Shown piece after piece: positions 21,495 through 29,200 of a stretch of DNA of 34,564 nucleotides (within the stretch, counting starts at the first letter, position 1; every line of letters starts with the position of its first letter). The position numbers and the translations under genes are program-made. A model generated the notes under the pieces. That model saw nothing but the letters and a program-made list of their open reading frames with translations. It ran no database searches and had not been told where the DNA came from. The DNA comes from a virus: positions 1-34,564 of IMG/VR virus record IMGVR_UViG_3300044940_000069; one strand, given 5' to 3'.

Positions 21495-22094
21495 ATGTGG
21501 GCTGGTGCCACTGTCGTCTGCATCGCCAGCGGGCCATCGCTGTCGATGGATGACGTAGCGCTTGTCTACACGTGGCGGCGCGCTCGGTCTCACGGGCGCG
21601 CCGTCATCGTGTGCAACAGCACCTACATGGCCGCGCCGTGGGCTGACGTAATGGTTGCGCAGGATCTAGGCTGGTGGCAGGTGCTAGGTGAGGACGTGGT
21701 GCGGCGGTTTGCCGGCGAAAAGCTGTCTGGGTGTGAGCCGCCGCGAGCAGTGGCCCATGCCGTCCGGCGCGCCGATGTGTCGGTGCGCAGCGCATCGTCG
21801 CTCACTGGCGGCATGGCGATCGCGCTGGCTGCGGAGCGCGGAGCGTCGCGCGTGTTGCTGCTCGGGTACGATTGTGCTGTGAAGTACATCGATGGCGTCC
21901 GGCAGGCGCACTGGCATGGGGCGCATCCGCGACCGCTCGGCGATGCGGGCAGCGTGGAGCGGTTTGACGCGCGGCTGCTCAAGCTGGCGCGCGAGCTGGC
22001 GGCATCGCGGCCAAACTGCAAGATCATCAATGTTTCACGTGAAACACAATGCACGGCTTTTGAGCGTGGCGTGCTGGAGGAGGCTCTCGCATGA
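21495..22094 (+). CDS. MptE/DUF115-like phage protein carrying a parS site
   Basis: This 199-residue protein resembles a phage family related to MptE/DUF115 proteins (nucleotide-sugar or pterin-type transferases). Segments include VVCIASGPSLS, CNSTYMAAPWADVMVAQDLGWW, the GGMAIALAAERGASRVLLLGYD core and an INVSRET end followed by AFERGVLEEAL. The substrate is unknown; a sugar-related step feeding the adjacent glycosyltransferase is plausible. It starts at ATG 21495 (GTG 21492 is the alternative) and overlaps the glycosyltransferase as ATGA. The codons for NVSRET form a perfect parS palindrome. Confidence 0.65.
   Translation: MWAGATVVCIASGPSLSMDDVALVYTWRRARSHGRAVIVCNSTYMAAPWADVMVAQDLGWWQVLGEDVVRRFAGEKLSGCEPPRAVAHAVRRADVSVRSASSLTGGMAIALAAERGASRVLLLGYDCAVKYIDGVRQAHWHGAHPRPLGDAGSVERFDARLLKLARELAASRPNCKIINVSRETQCTAFERGVLEEALA
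22031..22046. promoter_or_regulatory. Perfect parS-like site (ParB binding sequence)
   Basis: TGTTTCACGTGAAACA is a perfect 16-bp palindrome and equals the classic chromosomal parS sequence bound by ParB CTPases in most bacteria. It falls in the codons GTT TCA CGT GAA ACA of the MptE-like gene. Several of these codons are AT-ending choices unlike the gene's usual GC-ending ones. No second full copy and no parA or parB gene was found in the window. Confidence 0.8.
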
Positions 22095-22873
22095 TCATCG
22101 TCACGCCTACCGGTGGCAGGCCAGAGGCTTTTGCCTTGTGCGTCGGGCACATGATCAGGCAGACCTACGTCGGCGAGGTCGACTGGGTCATCACACATGA
22201 CGTGGACATGCCCGAGCTGTCCGCGACCGACGTGCTGCCGAGTCACTGGCGCGTGCATCCCGTGCGCGCGCCGTGGACGTGGGTCGCTGGGATGAGCACG
22301 CAGGCGGCGCTGCTGGCGCTCGGGCTGAGGCGCGCGATGGAGCACGGAGCAGGCGCGCGTCCCGTGCTGGTCATCGAGGACGACGACTACTACCCACCGC
22401 AGTATCTGGTGAGCATGGCGGACGGGCTGCGCAAGGTGTGGCCCGAGTGCGCAGCAGTCGGTTACATGCGCGCGACCTATTATCACGTTCGCGCGCGGTG
22501 CTGGAAGGCGATGCACAACATCACGCATGCGAGCCTGTGCGAGACAGCAGTGATCGGCCGTGCTGTGCATGAGCTGCTGCGGATCTGCGACGAGCGCGCG
22601 CGGAATCCGCTCCGCAAGGGCTTCATCGACATTGACCTGTGGAATCGCATGCACGATATACGCCGCAAGGGCATCGCCTACCTGATGGATCGGGTACCTG
22701 GTGCCCGGCCGATCGGCATCAAGGGCATGCCTGGGCGGCCTGGCATCGGCAGCGGGCATCGACCGTCAGGCCGGTGGACGCCTGACCATGATCTATCCTG
22801 GCTGCGCCAGCATATCGGTGCGGAGGACGCCGAGGCATATCGGAGGTTCGGCACGGAGGCTCCATGTATCTGA
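22091..22873 (+). CDS. GT-A glycosyltransferase-like protein
   Basis: This 260-residue protein looks like a GT-A (family 2-type) glycosyltransferase. It opens with the nucleotide-binding strand MIIVTPTGGRPEAFALC, and the metal-binding acidic cluster EDDDYYPPQYL is at 96-106. The C-terminal part is basic with many aromatic residues. It would transfer a sugar, perhaps to virion or host surface components; the acceptor is unknown. It is coupled to the MptE-like gene by ATGA and overlaps the connector gene by ten bases. Confidence 0.75.
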   Translation: MIIVTPTGGRPEAFALCVGHMIRQTYVGEVDWVITHDVDMPELSATDVLPSHWRVHPVRAPWTWVAGMSTQAALLALGLRRAMEHGAGARPVLVIEDDDYYPPQYLVSMADGLRKVWPECAAVGYMRATYYHVRARCWKAMHNITHASLCETAVIGRAVHELLRICDERARNPLRKGFIDIDLWNRMHDIRRKGIAYLMDRVPGARPIGIKGMPGRPGIGSGHRPSGRWTPDHDLSWLRQHIGAEDAEAYRRFGTEAPCI

Positions 22874-23175
22874 CTTTGCAGGCGGTCAAGGAGTACCTGC
22901 GCGTCACGCACGATGCCGACGACGCGCTGTTGACTGCGCTGCTAGCCGGCGCGGAGGAGCAGGCGATGCGCTTCCTTGGCACCGACACGCTCGAGGTGCG
23001 GTCCTCGCTCGGCTCGTCATCGAGCACGGAGTACGCGGTTCCACCCGACGTCGTGACGGCCGTGCTGCTGATGGTGCGCGCTGACTACGAGGCCGACCGG
23101 CCTGAGCACGCGGCTGCGTGGCGCGACGTAGCCTATGAGCGGCTCTACGCCTACCGCGAGGGGCTAGGGGTATGA
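22864..23175 (+). CDS. Head-tail connector, HK97 gp6-like
   Basis: This 103-residue protein matches gp6-like connectors (head-tail connector I): LQAVKEYLRVTHDADDALLTALL, a middle loop, and the PPDVVTAVLLMVRADYEADR helix. It would form the ring below the portal. It starts at ATG 22864 within the glycosyltransferase 3' end and overlaps the next gene as ATGA. Confidence 0.88.
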   Translation: MYLTLQAVKEYLRVTHDADDALLTALLAGAEEQAMRFLGTDTLEVRSSLGSSSSTEYAVPPDVVTAVLLMVRADYEADRPEHAAAWRDVAYERLYAYREGLGV

Positions 23176-23510
23176 CGCTGGCTGCACGCCTACGCCATCG
23201 CGTCACGATCGAGCGGCGCGTCGACTCCGTCGACAGCGAGACCGGCGCGACGGTCTACACGTGGCAGTCCGTGCTTGAGGCCGTCCCGGCCGAGGTGCTG
23301 ACGGGCCCTGGGCGCGAGCTGCGGGCAGCAGGCGGGCGGCAGGCCGAGGCTGATCTGCGCGTGACGCTGCGCGCCGGCGAGCCGATCTATGCGACCGACC
23401 GCATCGTATGGCGTGGGGTAGCCTATGGGATCGTCAGCATTGAGCAGGACCGCACTGCGACGCGCGAGCTAAGGATCGTGTGCAAGGCGGGACTGACGGA
23501 TGGGGTATGA
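23172..23510 (+). CDS. Head-tail joining protein, gp16/SPP1-like
   Basis: This 112-residue beta-rich protein is of the Phage_H_T_join family: LRHRVTIERRVDSVDSETG, TYTWQSV-like strand, ELRAAGGRQAEADLRVTLR, and IVWRGVAYGIVSIEQDRT. It completes the connector and receives the tail. It is coupled by ATGA to the gp6-like gene and to a methyltransferase gene. Confidence 0.88.
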   Translation: MTLAARLRHRVTIERRVDSVDSETGATVYTWQSVLEAVPAEVLTGPGRELRAAGGRQAEADLRVTLRAGEPIYATDRIVWRGVAYGIVSIEQDRTATRELRIVCKAGLTDGV

Positions 23511-24115
23511 TGGATAGACCGTACCTATCGCGGCGTACCGTGCGCGGGCGCATCAGGCGATGGATCGAGCGCTGCGCACCGCACTTCGGCGACTATGTGC
23601 TCGAGGTTGGGACTCGCAGGCACCATCCTGACGCATGGTGGCTGGCCAATCGCGATCTGGTGATAGGCGACCACGTCGGGATCGACATCCAGCAGGGTGA
23701 TGGCGTGGACGTCGTGGCCGACGTCGAGCGCCTGCCGCGCGAGTGGACTGCGCGCTACTCAGGCATCATCTGTTCGGAGGTGCTCGAGCACGTGCGGCGA
23801 CCGCAGCGCGCGATTCGAGAGATGGCTCGATGCCTGCGGCCCGGCGGTGCGCTGTGCGTCACGACGCTCTTTGCGTTCCCGGAGCACGGATACCCGGATG
23901 ACTACTGGCGCTTCAGCCGATCGGCGCTGGCGATGATGCTCGAGGATGCCGGGCTGGAGCGGATCGAGACCGCCTACGATGGCGAGATTGTGACCAATCT
24001 CAACGACCACGGCGAGAAGCGCGACACGATCGCGCGCATCCCGATGCACGTGTTCGCGCTGGCGTTCAGGCCGCGCGAGGAGAGCGACCATGGCGCGAGT
24101 ATCGGTCGAGATTGA
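23507..24115 (+). CDS. Class I SAM methyltransferase (Methyltransf_11-type)
   Basis: This 202-residue protein has the SAM motif VLEVGTR (31-37), an acidic residue in VGIDIQQGDG, a post-core SEVLEHVRRP (about 88-97) and LRPGGALCVTTLF. It is the small-molecule type of methyltransferase, common next to glycosyltransferases, and not a DNA enzyme by motif. PEHGYPDDYWRFS is typical of sugar- or lipid-modifying versions. It may methylate a glycan built by the upstream enzymes. It starts at ATG 23507 (23510 possible) and overlaps the gp10-like gene by 26 bases. Confidence 0.8.
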   Translation: MMDRPYLSRRTVRGRIRRWIERCAPHFGDYVLEVGTRRHHPDAWWLANRDLVIGDHVGIDIQQGDGVDVVADVERLPREWTARYSGIICSEVLEHVRRPQRAIREMARCLRPGGALCVTTLFAFPEHGYPDDYWRFSRSALAMMLEDAGLERIETAYDGEIVTNLNDHGEKRDTIARIPMHVFALAFRPREESDHGASIGRD

Positions 24116-24596
24116 CGGCCTCGCCGAGGTACGGCGCGCGCTAGAGGCACTACCGGATGAGCTACAGCGTGCCGGTGGCACCGCTGTCCGCGCTGGCATG
24201 CGCGCGGCGGGCCAGGTAGTGCTGGCTGCGATGGCCGCCAACATCGACGCTATCGTAGCTGCACCGAACAAGGACGGGCGCATGGTGAGCACTGGCCTGC
24301 TGCGCCAGTCGCTGCGCGTCAGACGGCGTCCAATGCTGGCCGGCAAGAAGGGCGAGACATACCTAGTCGGTCCGGTCAACGCTCGCTATCCGAATGGGGA
24401 GCGCGTGCAGGCAGTAGCCTCGATGCTCGAGTACGGCACGGGCAAGCGTCCTCCGATGCCGTGGGCAGAGCCGGCATATCAGGCGACGCGAGCGCAGGCC
24501 ATGCAGATGATGGTCGAGACCGTGCGCGCGCGGCTGGCGCGGATCATCGCGCGCTACGAGCGCCAGCGTGCGCGAGGAGGCGGCGGTGCTGGTTAA
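24090..24596 (+). CDS. HK97 gp10-like tail component
   Basis: This 168-residue protein matches the gp10-like family: VEIDGLAEVRRALEALPDEL, a helix with AAGQVVLAAM, GLLRQSLRVRR and the conserved ASMLEYGTGKRPPMPW. These proteins act at the head-tail interface or tail completion. ATG 24090 lies in the methyltransferase 3' end, and the next gene starts at GTG 24586 inside its own 3' end. The tail is glycine- and arginine-rich. Confidence 0.88.
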   Translation: MARVSVEIDGLAEVRRALEALPDELQRAGGTAVRAGMRAAGQVVLAAMAANIDAIVAAPNKDGRMVSTGLLRQSLRVRRRPMLAGKKGETYLVGPVNARYPNGERVQAVASMLEYGTGKRPPMPWAEPAYQATRAQAMQMMVETVRARLARIIARYERQRARGGGGAG

Positions 24597-24978
24597 GCTG
24601 CGCGACTGGCTGGCCGAGTCACCCGCCGTGACTGCCATCATCGGCAGCGGGGCTTCGATGCGGGCATATCCGCATGGCGACGTCCCTCAGCAGCCGAGTC
24701 CGCCCGGGGCATACGTCACGTGGGCGGTGGTATACTCGGCACCCGAGAACCACCTGAGCGGTGTGCCTCGCGCCGAGAGGCAAACTGTGCAGGTGGATTG
24801 CTGGTCGGCTGCGTCCGGCCAGGGTGCAAGACAGGCGTTGGACCTCGCGATGGCGGTGCGCGATGCACTCGAAACGCGAGGCCATATGACTGGGATAATT
24901 GCGAACCAGCGCGATCCCGACACGATGCGATATCGCATAGGGATGCGGTTCGATTTCTGGCTTGGGAGGCCAGAATGA
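24586..24978 (+). CDS. Tail terminator/completion protein (DUF3168)
   Basis: This 130-residue protein matches DUF3168 tail completion proteins: LRDWLAESPAVTAIIG at the start, the PPGAYVTWAVV strand, a QTVQVDCWSAAS segment and an acidic-aromatic end (YRIGMRFDFWLG). It would cap the tail tube. GTG 24586 was chosen with GAGGAGG at 24573-24579; an upstream GTG (24568) is possible. Confidence 0.85.
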   Translation: MLVKLRDWLAESPAVTAIIGSGASMRAYPHGDVPQQPSPPGAYVTWAVVYSAPENHLSGVPRAERQTVQVDCWSAASGQGARQALDLAMAVRDALETRGHMTGIIANQRDPDTMRYRIGMRFDFWLGRPE

Positions 24979-25005
24979 AAACTCATCTTGTGAGGTATCG
25001 TCATC

Positions 25006-25491
25006 ATGACCACGGGAGTAATCAAGTCCCAAGGGACTAAACTTTATTTCAACGGCCCAAACAGTACTTCTGAAATCCTTGCCGTTGCGTGCCCGCAATC
25101 CATTGAGGGTTTGGGCGGCTCGGCTAACCAGATTGACAAAACTTGCCTCGATTCCATCGAGATGGAATACGAGCGCGGTATGCAGAATCCTGGGCAAGTT
25201 ACAGTTCCGATCAACTTCATTCCGCGCTCGGCATCGCACCAAGCGTTGCTAGACCTCCGCAGGACTGGCGACACGGTGGGCTGGATGATTGTCGCGCCTG
25301 GTAGCCCAGCCCCGAATGGAATCGGTGTGGACGGGTACTTGACAGCGCCGGGCCCGTCGAATATCTCGTTTCTGGGGTTTGTTGCTGACATGACCGTGAA
25401 TATCGCCACGAACGATATTTGGCGCGCAACCGTAACGATTCAGCGCAGCGGTGAGCTGAGGTATCAGCTGCCGGCGGCTAATCTGCCGTAA
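25006..25491 (+). CDS. Major tail tube protein
   Basis: This 161-residue protein fits the phage tail tube family: KSQGTKLYFNG near the start, GLGGSANQIDKTCLDS, VTVPINFIPRSASHQALLDL and a closing IWRATVTIQRSGE. It would polymerise around the tape measure. ATG 25006 has only a modest GAGGT site upstream. A strong terminator follows, so high expression of this gene could be separated from that of the following genes. Codon use here and in the next genes is less GC-ended than in the connector genes. Confidence 0.85.
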   Translation: MTTGVIKSQGTKLYFNGPNSTSEILAVACPQSIEGLGGSANQIDKTCLDSIEMEYERGMQNPGQVTVPINFIPRSASHQALLDLRRTGDTVGWMIVAPGSPAPNGIGVDGYLTAPGPSNISFLGFVADMTVNIATNDIWRATVTIQRSGELRYQLPAANLP

Positions 25492-25511
25492 TCACTTGGG
25501 TGGTGGTGTTT

Positions 25512-25550
25512 GCCGGGGTATGTATTAGCCGCTCATATCCCGGCCTTTTT
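25512..25550 (+). terminator. Strong intrinsic terminator after the tail tube gene
   Basis: GCCGGGGTATG (25512-25522) pairs with CATATCCCGGC (25534-25544), an 11-bp stem with one G-U pair and an 11-base loop, followed by five T (25546-25550). It lies between the tail tube and chaperone genes, so it probably acts as a leaky attenuator reducing expression of the later tail genes. Confidence 0.85.
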
Positions 25551-25561
25551 CGGAGCACAGC

Positions 25562-25885
25562 ATGATCACGAAGCATTATCGGTACAAGGGCGAGGAACGG
25601 GTTGCGTACTTTCGCGAGCTGACTGTCGCGGACTCGCAAAAGCTGCTGAAGGGGCAGGTAGTCGGCATTGGCGAGGATGGAAAGCCGACGCTGCAAATGG
25701 ACCTAGCGAAGGAGTACGAGCGCTCGCTAATGCTCGTCCAGATGACTCTGGTCGAGGAGGACGGCGTAACGCCGGTCTATGGCAGCCAAAAGCCGATCAC
25801 AAAAGAGCCGGCTTCGCTCGTTGGGATTTTGATCAAGCTGGCGAAAGAGGCCGAGGCTGAGTATGGCGACGCGGCGGGAAACTGA
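25562..25885 (+). CDS. Tail assembly chaperone, gpG-like
   Basis: This 107-residue protein is the G-type tail chaperone, translated alone or as a frameshifted fusion with the downstream T segment. Its sequence (VAYFRELTVADSQKLLKG; SLMLVQMTLVEEDG) and position before the tape measure are typical. ATG 25562 follows GGAG. Near its end is the slippery heptamer GGGAAAC, directly before the TGA stop. Confidence 0.82.
   Translation: MITKHYRYKGEERVAYFRELTVADSQKLLKGQVVGIGEDGKPTLQMDLAKEYERSLMLVQMTLVEEDGVTPVYGSQKPITKEPASLVGILIKLAKEAEAEYGDAAGN
25876..25882 (+). promoter_or_regulatory. GGGAAAC slippery heptamer for -1 frameshift
   Basis: In the G frame the codons are G-GGA-AAC followed immediately by TGA, a perfect X-XXY-YYZ slippery site. 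A -1 shift gives CTG AAG GAT... and continues open into the T segment at 25900-26199 without a stop. The stop codon next to the heptamer can promote pausing. This is the conserved mechanism for lambda-type G/GT chaperones. Confidence 0.88.
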
Positions 25886-26199
25886 AGGATAATCCATTCA
25901 TGCAGTTTGTCTACCGGCTTGCATTGTTGCTTGGCAAAACGGTTAGCGAGATCGGCAAAATGCCTATTAGCGAGCTGCGTGGATGGATGCAGTTTCTAGC
26001 CGTGGAATTGCCGCCAGGAACGGCTATTGAGCTTGCGATCGCGCGTTTGCATCACAGTTTCTTGCGAGCCAACAGCGCGCGCGGGGCTTCGATCCCGAAG
26101 GTATCGCAGCTGATGCAGCCGCGGGACCCGTGGAGTGAGCAAGCTGAGGAAGAGGACGGTGAAAAGGTCTTTTCATCGTTCCTGCAGAATATGGGGTGA
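25882..26199 (+). CDS. T segment of the gpGT frameshift product
   Basis: This 105-codon segment is in the -1 frame to gpG and is read from 25882 after frameshifting to give a fusion of about 212 residues. An ATG at 25900 lies inside, but the family is expressed as a fusion. The sequence FVYRLALLLGKTVSEIGKMPISELRGWMQF is typical of the T domain, which contacts the tape measure. The end is acidic. It stops three bases before the tape measure gene. Confidence 0.8.
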   Translation: MKDNPFMQFVYRLALLLGKTVSEIGKMPISELRGWMQFLAVELPPGTAIELAIARLHHSFLRANSARGASIPKVSQLMQPRDPWSEQAEEEDGEKVFSSFLQNMG

Positions 26200-26202
26200 T
26201 AT

Positions 26203-29200
26203 ATGCGTATTAGCGTCCTACTGGAAATGCTTACCGGCCAGTTCGAGACGGACGCTAAGCGCGCGTCGAAAACCATGGAGCGCGAAATGCGCGCCATGCA
26301 GCAGGCTGTTTCCAAAGCAGGTAAGGTAATTGGCGCGGAGATAGCTGCGGCTGGTGCTAGCCTGATGACGTTGGTAAAGTCGGCAATCAACGCAGCGGAC
26401 CAGACGCGCAAAATGGCGCAGAGCGTTGGCGTTTCCACGGAGACTATGTCGACGCTGGCGTTTGCGGCTAAGCAATCAGGTGTTTCGATCGAGACGCTGA
26501 AAAGCTCGCTCTCGCGGCTATCGGTCGAGGCTACAAAAGCAGCGCAAGGCGGCGGGGCGGCCCAAGAGGCATTCCGGTCGCTCGGGGTATCAGTGACCAA
26601 CGCTGACGGGTCTCTGCGCTCGTCGCGCGAGATTCTGGGCGACTTGGCCGCGCGTTTCGCCACGATGCCGGACGGCGTGCAGAAAACGGCGCTAGCGGTC
26701 AAGATATTCGGGCGTGCCGGGGCAGAGATGGTACCGTTGCTTAATCAAGGCGCGGATGGGCTGACGGCGCTCGAGAATAACGCGCGTGCGTTTGGCCGCG
26801 AAATTTCGGACCGCACGGCAGCTCAGGCCGAAAGGTTTAACGACTCACTTGACGAGCTACGCGCACTCGCCGAAGGCGTCGGGCTTGACATCGCCGATAA
26901 GCTGTTGCCATCGCTCAACGCTTATACGCAGCAGCTCGTCAATGCGGGCGTTGAGACGCGGAACACCAGTAACAACATTAATGTATTCGCCGCCGCGATC
27001 ACGAATCTAATTGCGCTGCTAGAAACTGCGCGGCGCGCCGTTGAGGCGCTGGTTAATATCCTAGCTGCTGGGGCAGATATTTTCGTCGCTACGGGCAAAG
27101 CCGCCAAAGAGTTTGCAATATCGCTAACGCCAGTATCCTATCTGGCGAAACTCGCTGGCCGCGAGGTCAAGACGGCGCAGGAGATTATGGCCGAGTTCGC
27201 CGCAGAAACAAGCGCTGCGGTGTCAGCCGCAAAAACCGGCGTCGGCGATGCAATCCGTAATCTGTCGGATACCTTCACGGCTCTGTTCAATCCAGCTGTT
27301 GAGGAGGCGACGGAAAAAGCGAACGAGGTCAAGGGCGCGATCGCTGGCATGAGCAGCGGTGCCGATGAGGCGGCCGGCGCGATCCGTGTGGCTGGCGACG
27401 CATCGCGCGAGATGGCTCGGGAGCTAGAGCAGTCTAGGCGTGATACCGAGCGCTATCGCGAGGAGATGATACGGCTGGAGGAGCAGGCGCTAGAGCTTGC
27501 CAATGGCTTGCTCGCCGCTGGCGAGGACGCGCGCGCGTGGCTTTCGGGGCCAGCCGAGGAGGCGGCATTACGCTATCGGCGTCGGCTCGAGGAAATCGAC
27601 GAAACGCTGCGGCGAATCGCCGAGCAGGGCGTTCTGACCGCAGACGTGATCGCGGCGGCCGACGCGGTCAAAGAGCGCGCGGCAGAGGAATACCGGCAAG
27701 AGCTTGAGCGAATCAGCGAGGAGCAGCGCCGGGCGGCCGAAGAGGCCCAAGAGGCCGCGCGGCGGGCTGAAACGGGGTGGGTCGGCGCGCTGAATGCGAT
27801 GCGGCAGGCGCTTGAGGCGTGGCGTTCTGGCGGGATCAGATCGTTCGCGGACTTCGTGGAGACGGTCAAGCGCCTATTCTCGGGGCTTGGTAAGGCGATC
27901 AAGAACGCGCTGGCCGACAATATCGGCGATGCAATCGCGGGGGCGCTGGAGTTTGCTGCGAACGTACGGGATCAGCGGCGCGGCGGGCGTGATACGGCTG
28001 GCTCAATCGCTGCGACAATCTCGCAGGCGATGGCGCGCTCGGGGATTCCGATCGCGCAGCAGATCGGCCGGGCGCTGAACGCGATCGATTCGATATTCGG
28101 TGGCCGGCTTTTCGGGACGGGCTGGCAGCCGGCTTCTGCTGGCCTCAATATCGCGTTCGGCGAGGGTGGCGTGAGCGGCTCGCAATACGAGCGTCAAGTA
28201 CGGCAGCGGTCATTTTTCAGGGGGCGGCAATGGCGAACGCAGACGAGCGCGCTGGATCAGTCCGCATTGGATCAGCTACGGCGCGCGTTCGAGGAGATTT
28301 CGCGCGTCGTATCAGATGCCGCTCGCGCTCTCCGCGTCGAGGCTCCCGCTATGATCGAGGGCGCATTTTCGGAGGTCCGCGACGCCCAAGGGCGTGTTGT
28401 GTCGCAGACGTCTACGGTGCTTGGGAGGACTTTCACAGAGAGCTTTGAGCAGTTTACTCGGCGCGTGACGGCTGAAAACCTTTTGGCCGTGATTGACCGA
28501 GCGCTCGGCAACTCGATCAACGCGGCTGCCGAGCAAATCGGCGATGACCTGGGCGATGCGATCGGAGACGCTATTGCACCGCTTGGGCGCGATTTTGGCG
28601 CACTGACAAAGTCGCTAGAGGCTGCGGGGGTGAGCGCGTCGCAGATTGCCGAGCGGTGGCGAGGCAATGCGGATCAGCTGCTCGACGGCGCTCAGATGAT
28701 GCTCGCAGCGGTGATCGACATGCGCGACGGCGTGCGGGTACTCGGCGGGCCGGAGACTCTCGGCGCGCTGGTCGATCTCGTCGAGGAGATGCGGATGGTG
28801 GGCGAGTCGCTGGTCGAGGCGTACTCGCGGATCGCTGCATCGACCAGGCTGCTCGACGAGGCGCTTCAGCTGTCGGGCGTGTCGCTCGACATGACGCGCG
28901 AGCAGTTCGTGCGCTTCGCCACCGAGATCGCCGACGCGGCCGGCGGGATCGAGCGCGCGACGCGGCTGTGGGGCGACTACTTTGATATGTTCTACTCGGC
29001 CGAGGAGAGGGCAGCCGCTGCACTCGCAAGGGCTCAGGCGGCCGCCGGTCGCGAGCTTGGCGACATCGGCCTCGAGCTTGGCGACTTTTCTGGCGCCGAG
29101 GGCATGCGGGCGTTCCGTCAGATGTTCGAGGCGTTGCTTCCGACACTCACTCCAGAGCAGGTCGCGCAGTGGCTCGAGGCGGCGCAGGCGCTCGGAACGC

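Noticed and set aside
21623-22759. 378-codon minus-strand frame opposite the MptE-like and glycosyltransferase genes
   Set aside because: It is an antisense frame typical of GC-rich DNA. The + strand genes have clear family motifs, ribosome sites and overlaps.
24728-24736. TGGTATACT extended -10 match within the DUF3168 gene
   Set aside because: It is internal to a coding region with no nearby start; it may be chance, though a tail tube promoter cannot be excluded.
24975-25040. Short frame beginning MKTHLVRYRHHDHG between the DUF3168 and tail tube genes
   Set aside because: It overlaps the tail tube start and has no support beyond an ATG overlap.
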